Assembly: GCA_015956445.1 (NCBI GenBank)
Contig: WIUZ02000010.1
Span: 124,001 to 188,000, forward strand
Source of the DNA: Thelephora terrestris
Taxonomy: Eukaryota > Basidiomycota > Agaricomycetes > Thelephorales > Thelephoraceae
Length of the DNA: 64,000 nucleotides
Reading direction: 5' to 3'
Shown here: piece after piece, positions 1 through 12,290 of the stretch
Layout of the letters: each line of letters begins with the position of its first letter
How positions within the stretch are numbered: position 1 is the first letter of the stretch
Position numbers and translations under genes: made by a program
Notes under the pieces: generated by a model
Told to the model about the DNA's origin: nothing
What the model saw: only the letters and a program-made list of their open reading frames with translations
The model's database searches: none

Positions 1-1361
1 CTGGGCTCGGAGTAGTTAACTTGGTGAGACGGGCTTTGCGGCGTGATTTCGACAATTGCGATACAGATTGCACAGGGATCGGGGGAGTAGGGGTCGCGAT
101 CTGTAGATATTTCGTTAGCACATTGGAAAAGGATTGAAAGTCACTAAGTGAGGACATGCCGGGTTTGGGAGTTGCTCGGTGCAAGCAGGAGGATCAGGTG
201 TGGGCGTAGCATGGGACGACCCCTTCGGAGATGGCACAAACGGAGCTTGTTTCTTTGTTTGTCGACCACCCTGCGTTGCAGCACCATTAGCGTTGTCTGG
301 GACCTCAGGAGGGGGGCAAAACTTACTTTTGGGGTGGGCTTAGGACGTTTTGCCTGCTTCGTCCCAGCGCTCTGACCAGCCTCTGGTGTCAGTTCTAATT
401 GAGCCTCAGCATCAGAATCAAGGGCCTTGCGTTTAGACGCAGAGGCTGTGATCTCCTTCGAGACCTTCTGCTTGTTCGCCAAGGCGCCTCCTGTTCCACG
501 GCCAGCACGATCAAAGACGCGTGGCTGGGTAGACGGAGGAGGGTGACTCGGTGAGAGAGGCGTAGGAGATGCAGCTGATGGCGATGGCGATGGAGACTGG
601 GTTGTAGGAAAAGGAGGGAAAGTGCCGTTCTGAAAGGCGCCGTTCTGTAACATCACAGTGAGGAACTCCATGAAACCCTCGGGGGGAGTGGGATGGGATG
701 GGTGACCAGCGACGTTCTGGGGAGCCATACAATCGAGAACAGGGGTGGGGAACCTGGGTTTGAAACGACAAACAAGATGAACTTTATACAAATCCATAGG
801 GACATGAGGTAGGCACGTTTCATCGATCTATGTAAATAATATCTCATGCCGCTTCGGCTGGCCCATCTGATACACCTCATAAGAATGGCTGTAGAAACGT
901 GCAAGGAAAACTACTTGCCTGGGATGGCTGCTGCGCTGGCGTCGGACACCGTGTCGGGATCGGTGACTGTGACTGGGTTGGGACAGGAAGAAGGAAGATG
1001 GATGGGGATTCCATGGGTGCGCATCCGAGACCGGATCTGGCCAATGCAGGAATCTGCTAGTGCAAGAAGACGGGTCGAGTTCTCAACCTTCTCTGTGTAC
1101 AGTACTACAGCCAATACAGCCTCAGAAAGTTTTTGATTTGCCTCTGTGGACTCTGCGGCTAACTGTTCGCGCAGTAGCCTTGCATCAGCGAGAAGTTGGT
1201 TGGCGGTTGTGGTGTGCTCGGTTGTGCCAGCAGATGAGATTGCCGTTTGCGACTACCCCTTTCTGTCAAAAAAGGAATGCTGCTGCAAGTCACATACGTA
1301 CTGGAATTTGTGTTTCGAGCTGGTGCAGCTGTTCGATGAGGCGAGACAAGAGAGGCGGCAT
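1..1361 (-). CDS. Low-complexity coiled-coil protein, 3' end outside the window (partial)
   Basis: I do not recognise the family. A start at 1361 gives a 20-residue first exon (MPPLLSRLIEQLHQLETQIP). Intron 1253-1301 follows, then a coiled-coil exon (heptad-like stretch around LLADARLLREQLAAES). A Pro/Ser-rich exon comes next, then a basic segment with KRKALDSD and KRPKPTPK (nuclear-localisation-like). Two further introns are well marked: 271-326 (GTAAGT donor, CTAAT branch, CAG acceptor) and 101-144 (CTAAC branch, CTACAG acceptor). After the last one the frame stays open to base 1, so the gene continues off the left edge. The junction near 782-918 is uncertain; the phase-compatible choice uses a GC donor (GCAAGT). 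It is divergent from the transposase gene at 1554. A DNA- or chromatin-associated role is only a guess from composition. Confidence 0.5.
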
Positions 1362-1553
1362 GGAAGGGTGAGGAAGGATTTTGGTCTGGACTGAGTCCAC
1401 GCGTTGACTCCGATCGACGACGATTGCCACGTCGATTGGTGGTACCAACCGTTGAACGTATTTCTCCTCGCCCGCACCTCAAATTCCAACACTCGGCACC
1501 CTGTCGTTAATCCGCCCCCTGCTCAACCCCGTTTCCAGGACATCGGTCGTTCC

Positions 1554-4500
1554 ATGTCTCCCTCGCTCAACAGCAGATGTCCTTCTTGCCAAAAGAGGTT
1601 CTCCAATGACTCTCTTGTTCTCCGACACATGAACAATCCGTTAACGTCGTGTGCAAACTGGTTTGACTTCCTCGAATCGGCCTCCTCAGGGCAATCCCAC
1701 CCCCCTCCCGCCAGACCTACCTCCTGTAATCGCGAAATGAACGATATTGAATCTACTGACAACAACAAGACCACCGATAATCTCCACACACCAACCACAC
1801 CACGTTATCAAGAGATCCATCCCAACACACCTTTTGTTTTTGGGTCTGGCCCTGGTTTCATGGACGTATTCAACTCTGATCGTCACGCAGAAGAGCGTAC
1901 GAAAAACTTGTATTATCCATTCTCCTCTAAAGAGGAGTGGAGCCTTTCCTCGTGGTTGCTATGTTCTGGGCTCTCGATGAGGGCCATAGATGATTTTTTA
2001 GCACTCCCGATTGTAAGTCACGCTGTATGTCACTTGATCTGTCGTCACTGATCAGTAACCAGGTTCAGCAGCTCTCACTCTCCTTCGCTACCGCGAAGAC
2101 ACTACGTAGTCGCATGGAAGATCTTCCCAAGGCCCCGGCATGGAAGATGCAGAACATCTCTCTCAATGGATACGAAACCGCGAAGCCGGTTGTGCTCTTC
2201 TATCGTGATCCACTAGAATGTATCCAGCTTCTTCTTCGAACCCCGATTTTTGAGGGGAGGTGGGATTTCACCCCTCGCCGAATCTATGAGGATTCCGACC
2301 GCCAGAACCGAGTCTATGGCGAATGGATGACGAGCGACGGGGCATGGGCTGCCCAGGTAAGCTTTTCTCAAGGTGCTTCTTACTCACGCTGATCTCAATC
2401 CCATCAGTCTGCTCTCCCTCAAGGTGGGACTCTCCTCGGCGTCACACTCTCCTCCGACAAAACCAACATCTCAGCCGCAACAGGTGACCGGGTCGCACAC
2501 CCCCTCCTCTTGACACTTGCCAACCTCCCGATGAATATTCGGATGAAATCTTCATATCACGCCCTACCCCTTATCGGGTTACTCCCCTGCCCAAAGTTCA
2601 CCAAAATCAAGAAACCACTCAATGGGGTGATCGAAAACCGCCTTATGCACCATTGCCTCGACATTATCTGCCAACCGTTGAAGGAAGCATCCACCCGGGG
2701 TGCTTTCATGGGCGATTCCTTGGGCCGTATCCGATGCTTTTTTACCCCGATTGTCGCATATATCGTCGACACACCTGAAGCTGCGGTAATTGCAGGTGTC
2801 GGGGGGAAAACCTCCCATTTCACACTTGCGTCACACAAGGACTTCGGGGATCATTTTCGACATCCATCGCGCCTGGCATCCGTTACCCTCTCCCAAATCG
2901 AGCAGCTTTCCAAAGATATTGATCCATGGGAGCTCAAATCGTACGCCAAGGAGTCTCGTCTGCGTTTCAGACTGAATGGTGTCCATCTCCCCTTCTGGCG
3001 CGATTGGCTACTGCCAGATGGTACCATTCCAGAACCAAGCCGGTTCCTCACTCCCGAACCCCTACACCATTGGCACAAACAATTTTGGGATCATGATGCG
3101 AAATGGTGCATCCACGCTGTTGGAAGTGTCGAGATTGACCTACGTTTTTCCCTCCTCCAACCATGCATTGGCTTTCGTCATTTTAAAGCCGGCATATCTT
3201 CATTGAAGCAGGTAACCGGCAGGGACCACCGCAATGTCCAACGCTACATTATCGCCATCATCGCCGACGCCGTTCCGAAGGAATTTATCCTCTGCATCAG
3301 GGCGCTATCCGATTTCCGGTACCTAGCACAGTCCCACTCGATCAACAGTCGCACCCTAGCAGAGATATCCAACACACTCGCCCTCTTCCATAAACACAAG
3401 AAAGCTATTCTCGACGCCAAAGCAAGAGTCGGGAAAGGAAACAAACCTCTCAACCACTTCTTCATTCCAAAGCTTGAGCTCCTCCACAGCGTTGTTGCTA
3501 GCATCTGTTGGTCCGGACCCCCGATTCAGTGGTCTGCGGATCCCACCGAGCGCGCTCATATTGATGCAATCAAGATACCCTCCGAAAACACTAACAATGG
3601 CCAATATGGTCCCCAGATCTGCCGGCATCTGGATCGTGACGAGAAGCGGCGTCTATTCGACCTCGCCACGACCATCCATGAGGCTGGCAGTGACCTCGAA
3701 TCCATCATCTACAACTCTTCTGGCCACCGTGGGGATGACGATGGTGAGGAGCCGAACGACGAACTCAACACAGACTGGATTGCTGAGCTCGATACTGTTG
3801 GCCCAGCCTATGGTCCATCTCGCAAGGTGGTCAATCTGTTCACAGTTGCTGGTGCCCTGGTCGCACGTGCCACATCGGGAGGTCCTGCAGTTGTTCCACG
3901 GCCGTTGCGAACCTTCTCAACGCCATGGGCTGCGTTCAACCTCAACCAACTCCCAGATATCAGTCGAATGTCTATTGATCAATTTGCAGAGGATTACAAC
4001 CTCCCCGATCTCCGCCCGGCCCTCCTCGACTTCTATTCCGAACACGCGCAAAACCCTTCGGTTCACCACATTGGTGGGCGGCGAAGAACCAGGGTGGACG
4101 CCCAACTCCCTTTTGATCATGTGATGGTATGGCACTCGTTTCGCATGCAGACGCGGTCGCTCGACGACGGCTCTGTCATTGACCCTCGGCGCCTTACCGC
4201 CATGCCGCCCTGTGACCTGTGGCCCCTTGGACGATATGACTCTGCGCTCTTCGTCCACGATAGCACCCACCCTGCACTGTCGCCGGATGTTGGACTCGAT
4301 GGTAAGTGTTTTAATTGGACTCACCAACCCCAATCTCCAACGGTCCTTTCCAGGATACAGCGTTGCCCAAGTCCGAGTGGTCTTCCATCCAGTCCGGGAT
4401 GGGGAAGATTCCAATGCGCCACTATACCTGGTCTATGCCCAACGGTTCAACATTGTCCCCCAGCTCACTGCCGCTCCTCCTATCCGTGCATCCGTCCCCG

Positions 4501-4736
4501 ACCCCATTACCGGCTTATATGTCTTGAAACGCGCATTCCGCGCTGATAAATCGCGCATCGGCGATGTTATCCCCCTCTCCCATTGTCGAATGCCCGTCCA
4601 GCTTGTTCCCCGCTTCGGCGCGAAGGCAGATGCGCGGCTTACGAGCAAAAACAGCATGGAGTGGAGCAGAGAATTCTTTCTCAATGCGTACTTTGACAAA
4701 GACACTTTCCAGTACCTTCGTAGCTCTCGCCCGTAG
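1554..4736 (+). CDS. Plavaka-family DNA transposase (1009 aa, uninterrupted)
   Basis: Four exons (1554-2012, 2063-2356, 2408-4301, 4354-4736) join in phase across introns of 50-52 nt with GTAAGT or GTAAGC donors. The N-terminus has a C2H2-type zinc finger (CPSCQKRF...LRHMNN...C, residues about 7-30). The body carries blocks I know from basidiomycete Plavaka transposases (relatives of the CACTA/CMC superfamily): YYPFSSKEEW, LSMRAIDDFL, VLFYRDPLECIQLLL, GTLLGVTLSSDKTNIS, RVAHPLLLTLAN, DTPEAA, LTPEPLHHWHKQFWDHD, QVTGRDHR and IQWSADPTERAHI. The length is usual for the family and no stop interrupts the joined frame, so the protein may be functional. I could not find convincing terminal inverted repeats or a target duplication on either side, so the element limits are undefined. 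The ATG at 1554 was chosen because it directly precedes the zinc finger. Confidence 0.9.
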
Positions 4737-5029
4737 TTACAAATTCGTCCCGTAACCTGTTCCTCACTCCTTGCTGTCACAATAAAATTAATTTCTCGTG
4801 CTGCTATATTTTTTGACATCTGAGGTACAACTCCGTACAGCAACACAGAGTAAGTTACTCGTTTACCACCCAGCACCCCAGTACTTCAGCACTCCAGCAC
4901 TCCAGGTGATTTCCCCAGCAATACAGCCCCACAGCAGGCTCGAAAACGGGGTCGGGAGTCCAAATCTCACGCCCAGCGCCACAGTGGCCCGATCGTTTTG
5001 CTGATGCAAGTGCGCCTATAATTGAAAGA
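4737..5029. other. 3' flank of the transposase gene
   Basis: About 290 bases without a gene. A short run of related phrases of the type 'cagcactccag/ccagtacttcag' lies around 4865-4905. No terminal repeat of the transposon was recognised here. Confidence 0.4.
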
Positions 5030-6240
5030 GGAAGATCGGATCGTCGTCGCGATCATCCGCTCCAGGACTAGATTCCCTCCGATTTGAGCATAAGGGGTAG
5101 GAGCGCGTTCGCCTCAAGTTGATCAAGGGGATCTAACGACAATGGCGAACGGCTAGGCCAACCTCCGGTCGTGACTTCTCTACACCCTCCGCTCTTGAAT
5201 GTCAGCCAGTTTTGGAATGGTTCAGCCCCGGTGTCGGTACGGGACTCCAAAAAACGACAGGAACTATGGAGATGACAGGCAGTGAGGGTGAGAGGACAGG
5301 AATTCGAGCAAGTTTCAGCCCCTGGTGAGTTCCTTTTCTGTGTCCGAACCGGCTGCGACCCACAGGCTTTACAGTCGTACAGCGCAACAGCCTGACCGTC
5401 TCAATTCTCAAAGAAACACCAAGTTTTCCGAGCTCGGTTGCCGAATCTTATGGAGAAGACTCAAATCTTCGATGGCCAAGTCACAGCTGGGCACCCAATC
5501 AACTCCGGGCCCTCAAGTCGCACGTACAAGAGGATCCGCTTTACCGATGTGGTTATTGGGGACGTTTATGTTTACGTATCAATCCCCTCCTCCCAGAAGC
5601 GAGGGCGACTGCTTCGTATATCCTCAACAGCTGCCGAGCCCCGCGACGTTCATGTCATGTCCCTAGTGACTCATAACGGCCCTCTTCCCTCTCGTTCCGC
5701 TATCGAAGATGCTAAGGAGACTGTCGCAGAGGGCCGTACTTCCCAGGATATCCTACGAGGGTATTTCCCCAGCGCTCCCTCATATGAGGTTCGGTCACAT
5801 TGGCTATTCGCCTCCTCCAGTTGCTCGAGTTGCCTGAGGACTCTGCGCGCTTTGGTTGATGAGACCTTCCGCGAAACGATGTTTGTTTGTTTGTGCGGCA
5901 GCCCGAAGTTCAGCAAACGAGTCGGGTTCCTTGAGTTGGTGCGTCCCGTCTCCACGTCAACTCGGTACTTCGGTTTGGCTAACCGTTCGTTCTGTTTTTG
6001 GCGTTCAAGCTTCAACGACTGATGTCTCAACGAAGAGCTTGACAGCAAGGCCCAGCGAGGACTTAAGGGTCCAGACGAGGAATCACTCTGCTGTGAAGTT
6101 CCTTTTCCAACGACCAGGACCCATTCCTCCCTTCCCTCATCTGACGCATGGACCCTGGACAGCCTCGACGGAGGCTCGGGACAGGATCCGTCGATGGACA
6201 CGGCCTGGGAAAACCCCGCAAGGCGTACTGAAATGTGAGT
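5030..6240 (+). pseudogene. Degenerate copy A of an unidentified three-copy gene family
   Basis: This stretch is clearly homologous over its whole length to 13030-14250. Both share, for example, 'ggagatgacaggcagtgagg' and the segment encoding GRLLRISSTAAEPRD. The 3' part (about 5800-6060) also matches copy B (about 7790-8060). Coding character is visible in patches: TYKRIRFTDVVIGDV...GRLLRISSTAAEPRD...AIEDAKETVAEGRTSQDI, then FRETMFVCLCGSPKF. The patches lie in different frames. Next to copy B, copy A lacks two bases in the segment encoding LPEDSxRALVEGTF, a change shared with copy C. I do not recognise the family. The recurring 'FVCLCG(N/S)PKF' block is its best landmark. It reads as a decayed host gene copy. 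Confidence 0.55.
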
Positions 6241-6725
6241 GATGTCATCGACAATGCCGGAACGCAACCGACCCCACCATCTCTGGCGTTTCGACAGCAG
6301 GTCCCATCACATTACTATGATCTACAAAACTGCGATCATCCTCCCTCGAGAAACCGCCTACTCACCGAAGGGTTTCGCAGAAGAGTTTAGCAATTTTCAC
6401 GGGCACGCCATGTGCATTCATCCTTGGTCCTCGGCAAAGGCCTGGGCCCAGGGGAAGGCATTTTCAGTTTCATTCGACTGTCACGCAGGAGATGAACAGG
6501 AGACCGAGGCGTAATCTGCTGGTGGCGCATTCCTTTCCTTCGTTTTTGGGATCCGGCCTGACAAGGTTAAGCTCAGGGCAAACCCGATTCCCTGTTGATG
6601 GAGCAACCGGCTTGAAGACATGGAGAGCGAACCTGGACGTCCACGACCACTTGCTCATCGACGTGCTGTGACCTGCAGAATCCTGACGGACGTGGGAACG
6701 TGCTTCAACGCCGTAGGTTGACAGA

Positions 6726-8307
6726 ATGCACACAAAAATACAGCCCACTGGAACGGCAGTTTCAATCGGTATTGACACCTGTATTAAGATCTCCTTGGGA
6801 AACAATCACGAGATGAAGGCCTTTTACGTCCCAGAGTTCAATTCGAATGCGTTTCGAGTCAATTCATCTGGGGACGATCCGTCGGTTGCGGTGAACCAGC
6901 TCATAAAGGCCGCTGCAGGTGCACAATCGGTACGTATAATAAATTCGATGCAGAAACCTCATTTATCTGAACCGTTCCTTGTCAGTTTTCTCAATCTCTG
7001 TGGGAATGGTGTCTGGAACGGCAACGGGCGAGGTGAACGCCGATTGTCAATCAATGCGTCCGGCGGAAATTGACCGACCCGCAGAGCCTTCCGCCAGCTA
7101 TCCGCTCTAGGCATCTCTCAAGAAATCGTTTCCGCAGAGTGGCCGAATTCGGAACGGCAGCATTTCGACCAAGCCATCCTCATGGGAGTTCGTGACTGGA
7201 GCAACCAATGTCAATTCTTCCCTCTAAGCTGTCTCATTCTTCAACTGATCCTCTCATCAGACTGGAACGAGAACGTTTTCCCCAGACTTTTGCCATTCTC
7301 CGGTCAGTTGAACAGGAGATCGAAAAGCAGAAACACATGAAAAACATTGAGGCGCGGCAAAAGGAGTTTGCGACATGTTCCGCCCAGTTGATCGAACGAT
7401 ACAAGCCCTTTCTCGAAAGCACCGCCTTAAGACGTGCACCTAGCATTCAGAAGTTGCTCCCTGAGGACGACTAAAAGACCCCGATAACTCCTGAGAGGTT
7501 TTCTTCTATCTACGACGAGCTCGTCTTATGGGCCTATCGAGAGCTTGCCCCGACCTACTCTGCAATGGCCGATTTGTTCCGTTCCACGCATCGCGGCCTC
7601 CTATCTCCAAACCCGTCGGGCGTTCCTGATCGCGAGCTGCTGGAAAAGGTGGTAAGGACGTTCGGGTGCAAGTCCTGCGAGGCCGTTTTCGACTATAAAT
7701 CACACTCGAAGCACGGAAAGGAGTGCCTCAAGGCCATCCGGGCTCGAGCTGTTGGTTCAACAGGTTCCGAACCGGCCGAAAAGCATGCGATCATACTGGC
7801 CGTTCGTCTACTCCAGTTTTTGGAACTGCCTGAGGACTCCACGCGCGCTTTGGTTGAGGGGACCTTTCGCGAGACGAAGTTCGTTTGTCTGTGCGGCAAC
7901 CCGAAGTTCAGGAAACAGGTCGTGTTTTTCGAGTTCGTACGTCTTATCTCCACGTCAGAATCGTTCTTCGGTTTTGCTAACCGTTCATTCCGTTCAAGCT
8001 TCAAGATCTGATTTCTGAGAACGAAGCCTACGAGGAGCTCGATAGCAAGACCCAGCTAGGACTCAAGGTTCCGGGTGAGGAATCACTTTGCTGCGAAGTT
8101 CCTTTAATCGACCACGGCCCATCCCTCATCCGACGCGTGGGCCCTGGACACCCTCGGTGGAAATTAGAAACCAGATCAGCCAACGGAAAAAGCCCAAGCA
8201 AGCCCCGCCAGGCATATTGCAATCTTTGTTTCCAAGTGACTGGGATCAGGAAGTTCTTGGGTAACGATAAGGGCGTTGCGATGGATGCTGACGTAGGCTT
8301 CATTTAG
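6726..8307 (+). pseudogene. Copy B of the same family, the best preserved but probably inactive
   Basis: Multi-exon host gene of unknown family. Exons include 6726 to about 6930 (intron donor GTACGT), a block encoding FRQLSALGISQEIVSAEW, a coiled-coil block (RLERERFPQTFAILRSVEQE, from about 7260), and a Cys/His-rich block (FGCKSCEAVFDYKSHSKHGKEC). The last intron, 7937-7998, is well formed (GTACGT, GCTAAC) and is followed by a 103-codon terminal exon ending at 8307. That exon contains an AYCNLCFQVTG Cys pair. A TAA at 7472-7474 interrupts the frame between RAPSIQKLLPEDD and the next in-frame block TPERFSSIYDELVLWAYREL. The block before RLERERF does not join it in phase with any donor I can see. 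Together these suggest a recently broken gene. An unrecognised intron could rescue part of it. Confidence 0.5.
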
Positions 8308-9317
8308 GCACGGGCGTCCCATAGTGTGATCATAATCCAAATCGTGGGACGACGATGCTGCGAAACGGTAATATAATGGTATTTGTTCGTGCTCCAAAGC
8401 ACAAGCCATCGCGGGGTTATCGCAATTCGGACTCTCTCAGTACTTAGAGACCCGGGCTCTCGGAATGCAATTGTATTTTTGATCTGCAGACTCCGTGGGG
8501 CATTCGCAGATGCCTGAGAAACGAACGGCTTCAAACCCTGTGGCATCATGCACATGCCAGGGTCGTTCAACCCTTTTGAGCAGAGTCATTCTCTGATGGG
8601 ACCAAAAGGCAGCACACGAGTCGGTACCTTCCATGCTCGCTCGGTGCGGGTTTACCCCACGAGACACATTCGCGAGATATATTCGCGGTGATTCGGTTAT
8701 AAACGCGCGACCGTGGGCGCACAGCCTGGCTTTTTGGAAAGGATTCCGTGTCTGGTCAAGCTCTATGCATAATAGATATCGTGCGTCCTCTGTGGAACAT
8801 CTAATTTTCCTGACCGAGAGTATTTAATATTCTGTAGTCCCGTTCAATCATTCGCGTTGTCAAGTGAATCTTTTTTGCACCGATATGTACCGCCGCATCC
8901 CGCACGCGTGGCACCAGTGCGTGGAATCTGTCCGTCGAATGCCGGGACGCGTGGACATCAACCAACAGCCTGATGACATGATGCAGCTGTCGGGCTTGCA
9001 GTTCGACCAAAGTGACAGAATATTCTGTCTCGTGTGCTACCCAGTATCCTAAATCGGATTGGTTACAGGTGCAGCTGGATTTGGTGGCCCTGGGGTGGAA
9101 GGTAGGAGGAAGAAGACCGGTAGGAGAAATAAGTCTACTAGAAGGTAGTACATGCTGGCGATGAACACGGTAAAATGGCAACGCATACATAGAACGATGT
9201 GCGAAATTCCGTTCAGGAACAGGGGGCCTGTCCGGATTCAAGTTTAGCGCCTCGAGAGGCCGGGCCAGACGGAGCACCAGGCGCGACGCGTTAAGCTTGG
9301 AGATGGGATATTCGGAG
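8308..9317. other. Repeat tail and intergenic region downstream of the STAND gene
   Basis: Bases 8308-8560 are still homologous to about 14330-14590 (shared 'cggtaata', 'tatttgttcgtgc', 'ctcagtacttag', 'atctgcagactccg'), so the duplicated unit extends past the coding part. The rest, 8560-9317, has an open minus-strand frame of about 230 codons. It does not join the STAND gene in phase and has no recognisable domain, so it is not called a gene. Confidence 0.45.
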
Positions 9318-12290
9318 TTAGCAAGGATCGGGGGCAGCATTGTGTCTGGAAAACTCACCACTGAAATCTGATTTCTCTGGGATAGACTGGCGTTCGATCG
9401 CTTGTTCAATTTCTTGGAGGAGTTCTCGGCAGCGACCTGCATCCTTCGCCGCCCCAACCCTCTCAAAGATCTCCAGTGCGGCCAAAACCTCGGATCTTGC
9501 GTCTTCCAGCCTACGTTGCTGAAACCAAAGCCGAGCCTGCAATTCCATCGCGCGACCCAGCTTGTATGCGTGGTCAATCGCGTGGGATTTGGCTTGTTGA
9601 ATGTGGGTGTTTGCATTGCCAAACTCGCCTTCGCACGAGAATAGCTCTGCCATACCGAAATGAATCCAAAATAGTAAATATTGCCAATTGAAGCGGGATG
9701 CGATTCGGAGGGCTGTCTCGAAATGGTCCAACGCCTTCTCTTTCTCTCCCTTGTCACGATATATCTTGCCAAGAACACGATGAGAGTCACAGAGCAGAAA
9801 TGCTTGGCCTTTCTCCGGGAGTAGATCAATCGCGCGTGATGCCGCGTTTTCTGCACCGTCGAGTTGTTCGTCCGCAAGCAACAACCGAGCGAGGTCATTC
9901 AAACAACTTGCTTGATTGATCGTGTTCCTGCGCCGTTTGTAGATTTCCAATGCTTCCTCCGCTTGTTGGATTCCTTCCGTGTAAAGTCCAAGGATCCGAT
10001 TGACATCGCATAGGAACCCCAATGTTCGAGCAACACAAACATCATCCCCGTTCTCCTTCTCGAGCGTCAAAGTATGAACAAGCAGGCGCTTTGTTTCTGT
10101 GTGATTTCCAACCACTCCAAACAAGGCAGAAAGGTCAAACAAGCATTTAACCTTGGAGCGATGACCATCAGGGAGGTCTTCGATCTTCGACCCTAGCAAA
10201 GTGTTCCGTGGCTTGTGCCAATAGAGGTGGTCCATAAAGTGACAACAAGCTTTCCAGACATTGTGTGTGTTCGGGTCGATTGAAGTAAAGACATCGAGCA
10301 AATGCTCAACATTTACATCCTCGGACTTTATCCACTCCGCTTCTTGGAATCCGGGTCTGTCAGGATGAAGGTCGACTGACAACCGGGTGAAGTAACGATA
10401 CTTGGTTGCACAGAGGAGGGGGGAGGATTCCGGATCAAGGGGGCAGAGGTAGTCTCTGATTGGAGCCAACATCGTGATGAATCCGTTGTTTCGGTGCGTC
10501 AAAGAGAGAATGCAGAATTTGTCAAAGATGTCCTCTCTGTTGGAGGTCGTGGGAAACAACCAGTCGAGGTTTTTCTCGTCGATCCCTTGTGGAAAGAATG
10601 CGACAACTTCGAGGAGCTCACGGGCACTGGGGGGGATTTTGCGAAGGATGGGGGAAGGGATTAGTTTCCTGAATGTTGGGGAGGCGGCGACTCTGTGGGA
10701 TTTCGACGAAGGGATGAGTTGGCGGAATGTCGGGGAATCGAGTGAGAGTTCGATCGTTGCAGCCAGGCTCTCGTTGTGATGTGTCCGAAGTACTTGCACT
10801 CGGCGTGCGTCCCACTCCTTGGCCAATCGATTGTGGTCCCACCCATTGTGAGCGGCTGTGGTAGCAAGCAGTGTGATTGAGAGCGCATGGAAATCAAGTT
10901 GTCTGACGAGCTCGCCAATGACGTCTGATTGTCCGCTGTTGGTGTAGATGGCATAAAAGATCTCGCATGCCGAATCCGCTGATAGCGTAGGGAGGACTGG
11001 ACGCTTGCAGTGTGGGGGGACAGTGGTGATGCGCGAGGTTATACCAAGGCAGATGTTCTCGAAGCGGCTCAATTCCTCCACCACGGCATATATCTTCCGG
11101 GAATCCGCTCCCTGTGGGTCGAGAATGGATTCAGCATTGTCGAGAAACATGATCATCTCCCTCGAGGACAGAGATTGTCGCAAGGGAGTCAAATCCTCAG
11201 GGTTCTCGACGCCTGCACCAATAACTTGGGAGATCCGGGCGAGAAAATGGAGGTACGAAGCTGGGAACTGATCGCAGCGAATGAATCGTCGGTTGTCGCC
11301 AAACCGGTCCTTGACGCGATCGTGGTGGAGGACGGCCAGCGCGATGGAGGTTTTCCCGATGCCCCCTGCACCGATGAGAGCGACGGGTTCGAGGTTTTCG
11401 GCGAGACCGATGATCTCCTCAATCAGTTTGTCACGTCCGAAACAGGCCCTTGGAGGCGGGGGAAGAACCTCTCCCACAGGAACACTATGGAAAGGTAAGC
11501 GATGCGCCTCCGATTCTTGTAAACACCAACCTGGCTTGCGTCTTGGAGGCCATCAGCATCTCGTCGACGACAGATAGAAAGCCGTACTTACTGATTGACC
11601 TTGTCCGATGGCATCCTCCGGACCTGCCCTTAGGTGGCGGTGCACATCCGTGAGTAGGATGGTATTATTGATTTGCAGTTCGAGCTGAAGGGGGGCTCTC
11701 ATCAAACGCCAAACAGGGAGCAGAATTGACTGAACGCACGTCGAAGATTTGGCAGATCCTGTCGAGATCCCCATTCCACCTGGCAATCTTATCTTTGTCG
11801 CTGTTTGCGTGGAAGGTTTTAGAGGCCGCGTTTCGATTATCCAGCTTGACAATCTCGCTCTTTATCCCGGCCAGGGTTCTGGATTGAGGGCTTAATGAGC
11901 GAACCGTTCAGCGTTCAGAATGCTGACTCAACACACGTGGTCAACTCTCCGATAGCCTCCAGCACTGACGGGCTGAGATCGCCCAATCGCCTTCCCTTCA
12001 GCCCCCCGTCGAGAATCTTGCAAACCTTAGTGCATGCTTGCACAAGATCGGCGAAATCCTGTTGGTTGGTTATTGAGTCCTAGACGAGTGTCGATCAGAA
12101 GCTAAGCATCGCAGAGGAAGGGGGAAAATACCCTAATCATGGTCAAGAGGTCGCCGGCAATCCCAAAAGCGGCCTGAGCTGGCGGAATGCCGTGGCAGGC
12201 AGCTTTTGCAACACTTGTAGCCTTGATGGCTACACTCAGCATCGAGCGAACGCCATCGCGCCCTTTCTGTGTTTGGGAAGTTGAAGCCAT
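9318..12290 (-). CDS. STAND (NB-ARC/NACHT-like) P-loop ATPase with C-terminal TPR repeats, 916 aa
   Basis: Five exons join in phase: 12132-12290, 11937-12079, 11740-11878, 11592-11684 and 9318-11534; introns are 52-58 nt. Residues 1 to about 175 form a helical N-terminal domain (QDFADLVQACTKVCKILDGG, LSPSVLEAIGELTTTLAGIK), like the adaptor-type domains in front of fungal STAND proteins. A Walker A motif GAGGIGKT lies at about 233-240, a Walker B-like MIMFLDN at about 305-311, then LGITSR and a GLPL-like LDFHALSITLLA. From about 640 on there are tetratricopeptide-like helices (EGIQQAEEALEIYKRR, KEKALDHFETALRIA, EDARSEVLAALEIFE). Fungal STAND proteins act as signal-dependent switches in heteroincompatibility or innate-type responses; the ligand here is unknown. 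The acceptor before 11534 is the least certain junction. A GTGAGT close to the 3' end may also change the last residues. It sits between direct-repeat copies of a decayed gene family. Confidence 0.88.

Noticed and set aside
4737-5030. Terminal inverted repeat for the Plavaka element
   Set aside because: No sequence here matched the reverse complement of the region before 1554 convincingly.
8801-9317. Open minus-strand frame of about 230 codons beyond the STAND stop, possible C-terminal extension
   Set aside because: The only good donor near the stop ends in phase 1, while the frame would need phase 0 at the plausible acceptor. The joined product would stop within a codon or two, and no domain is visible.
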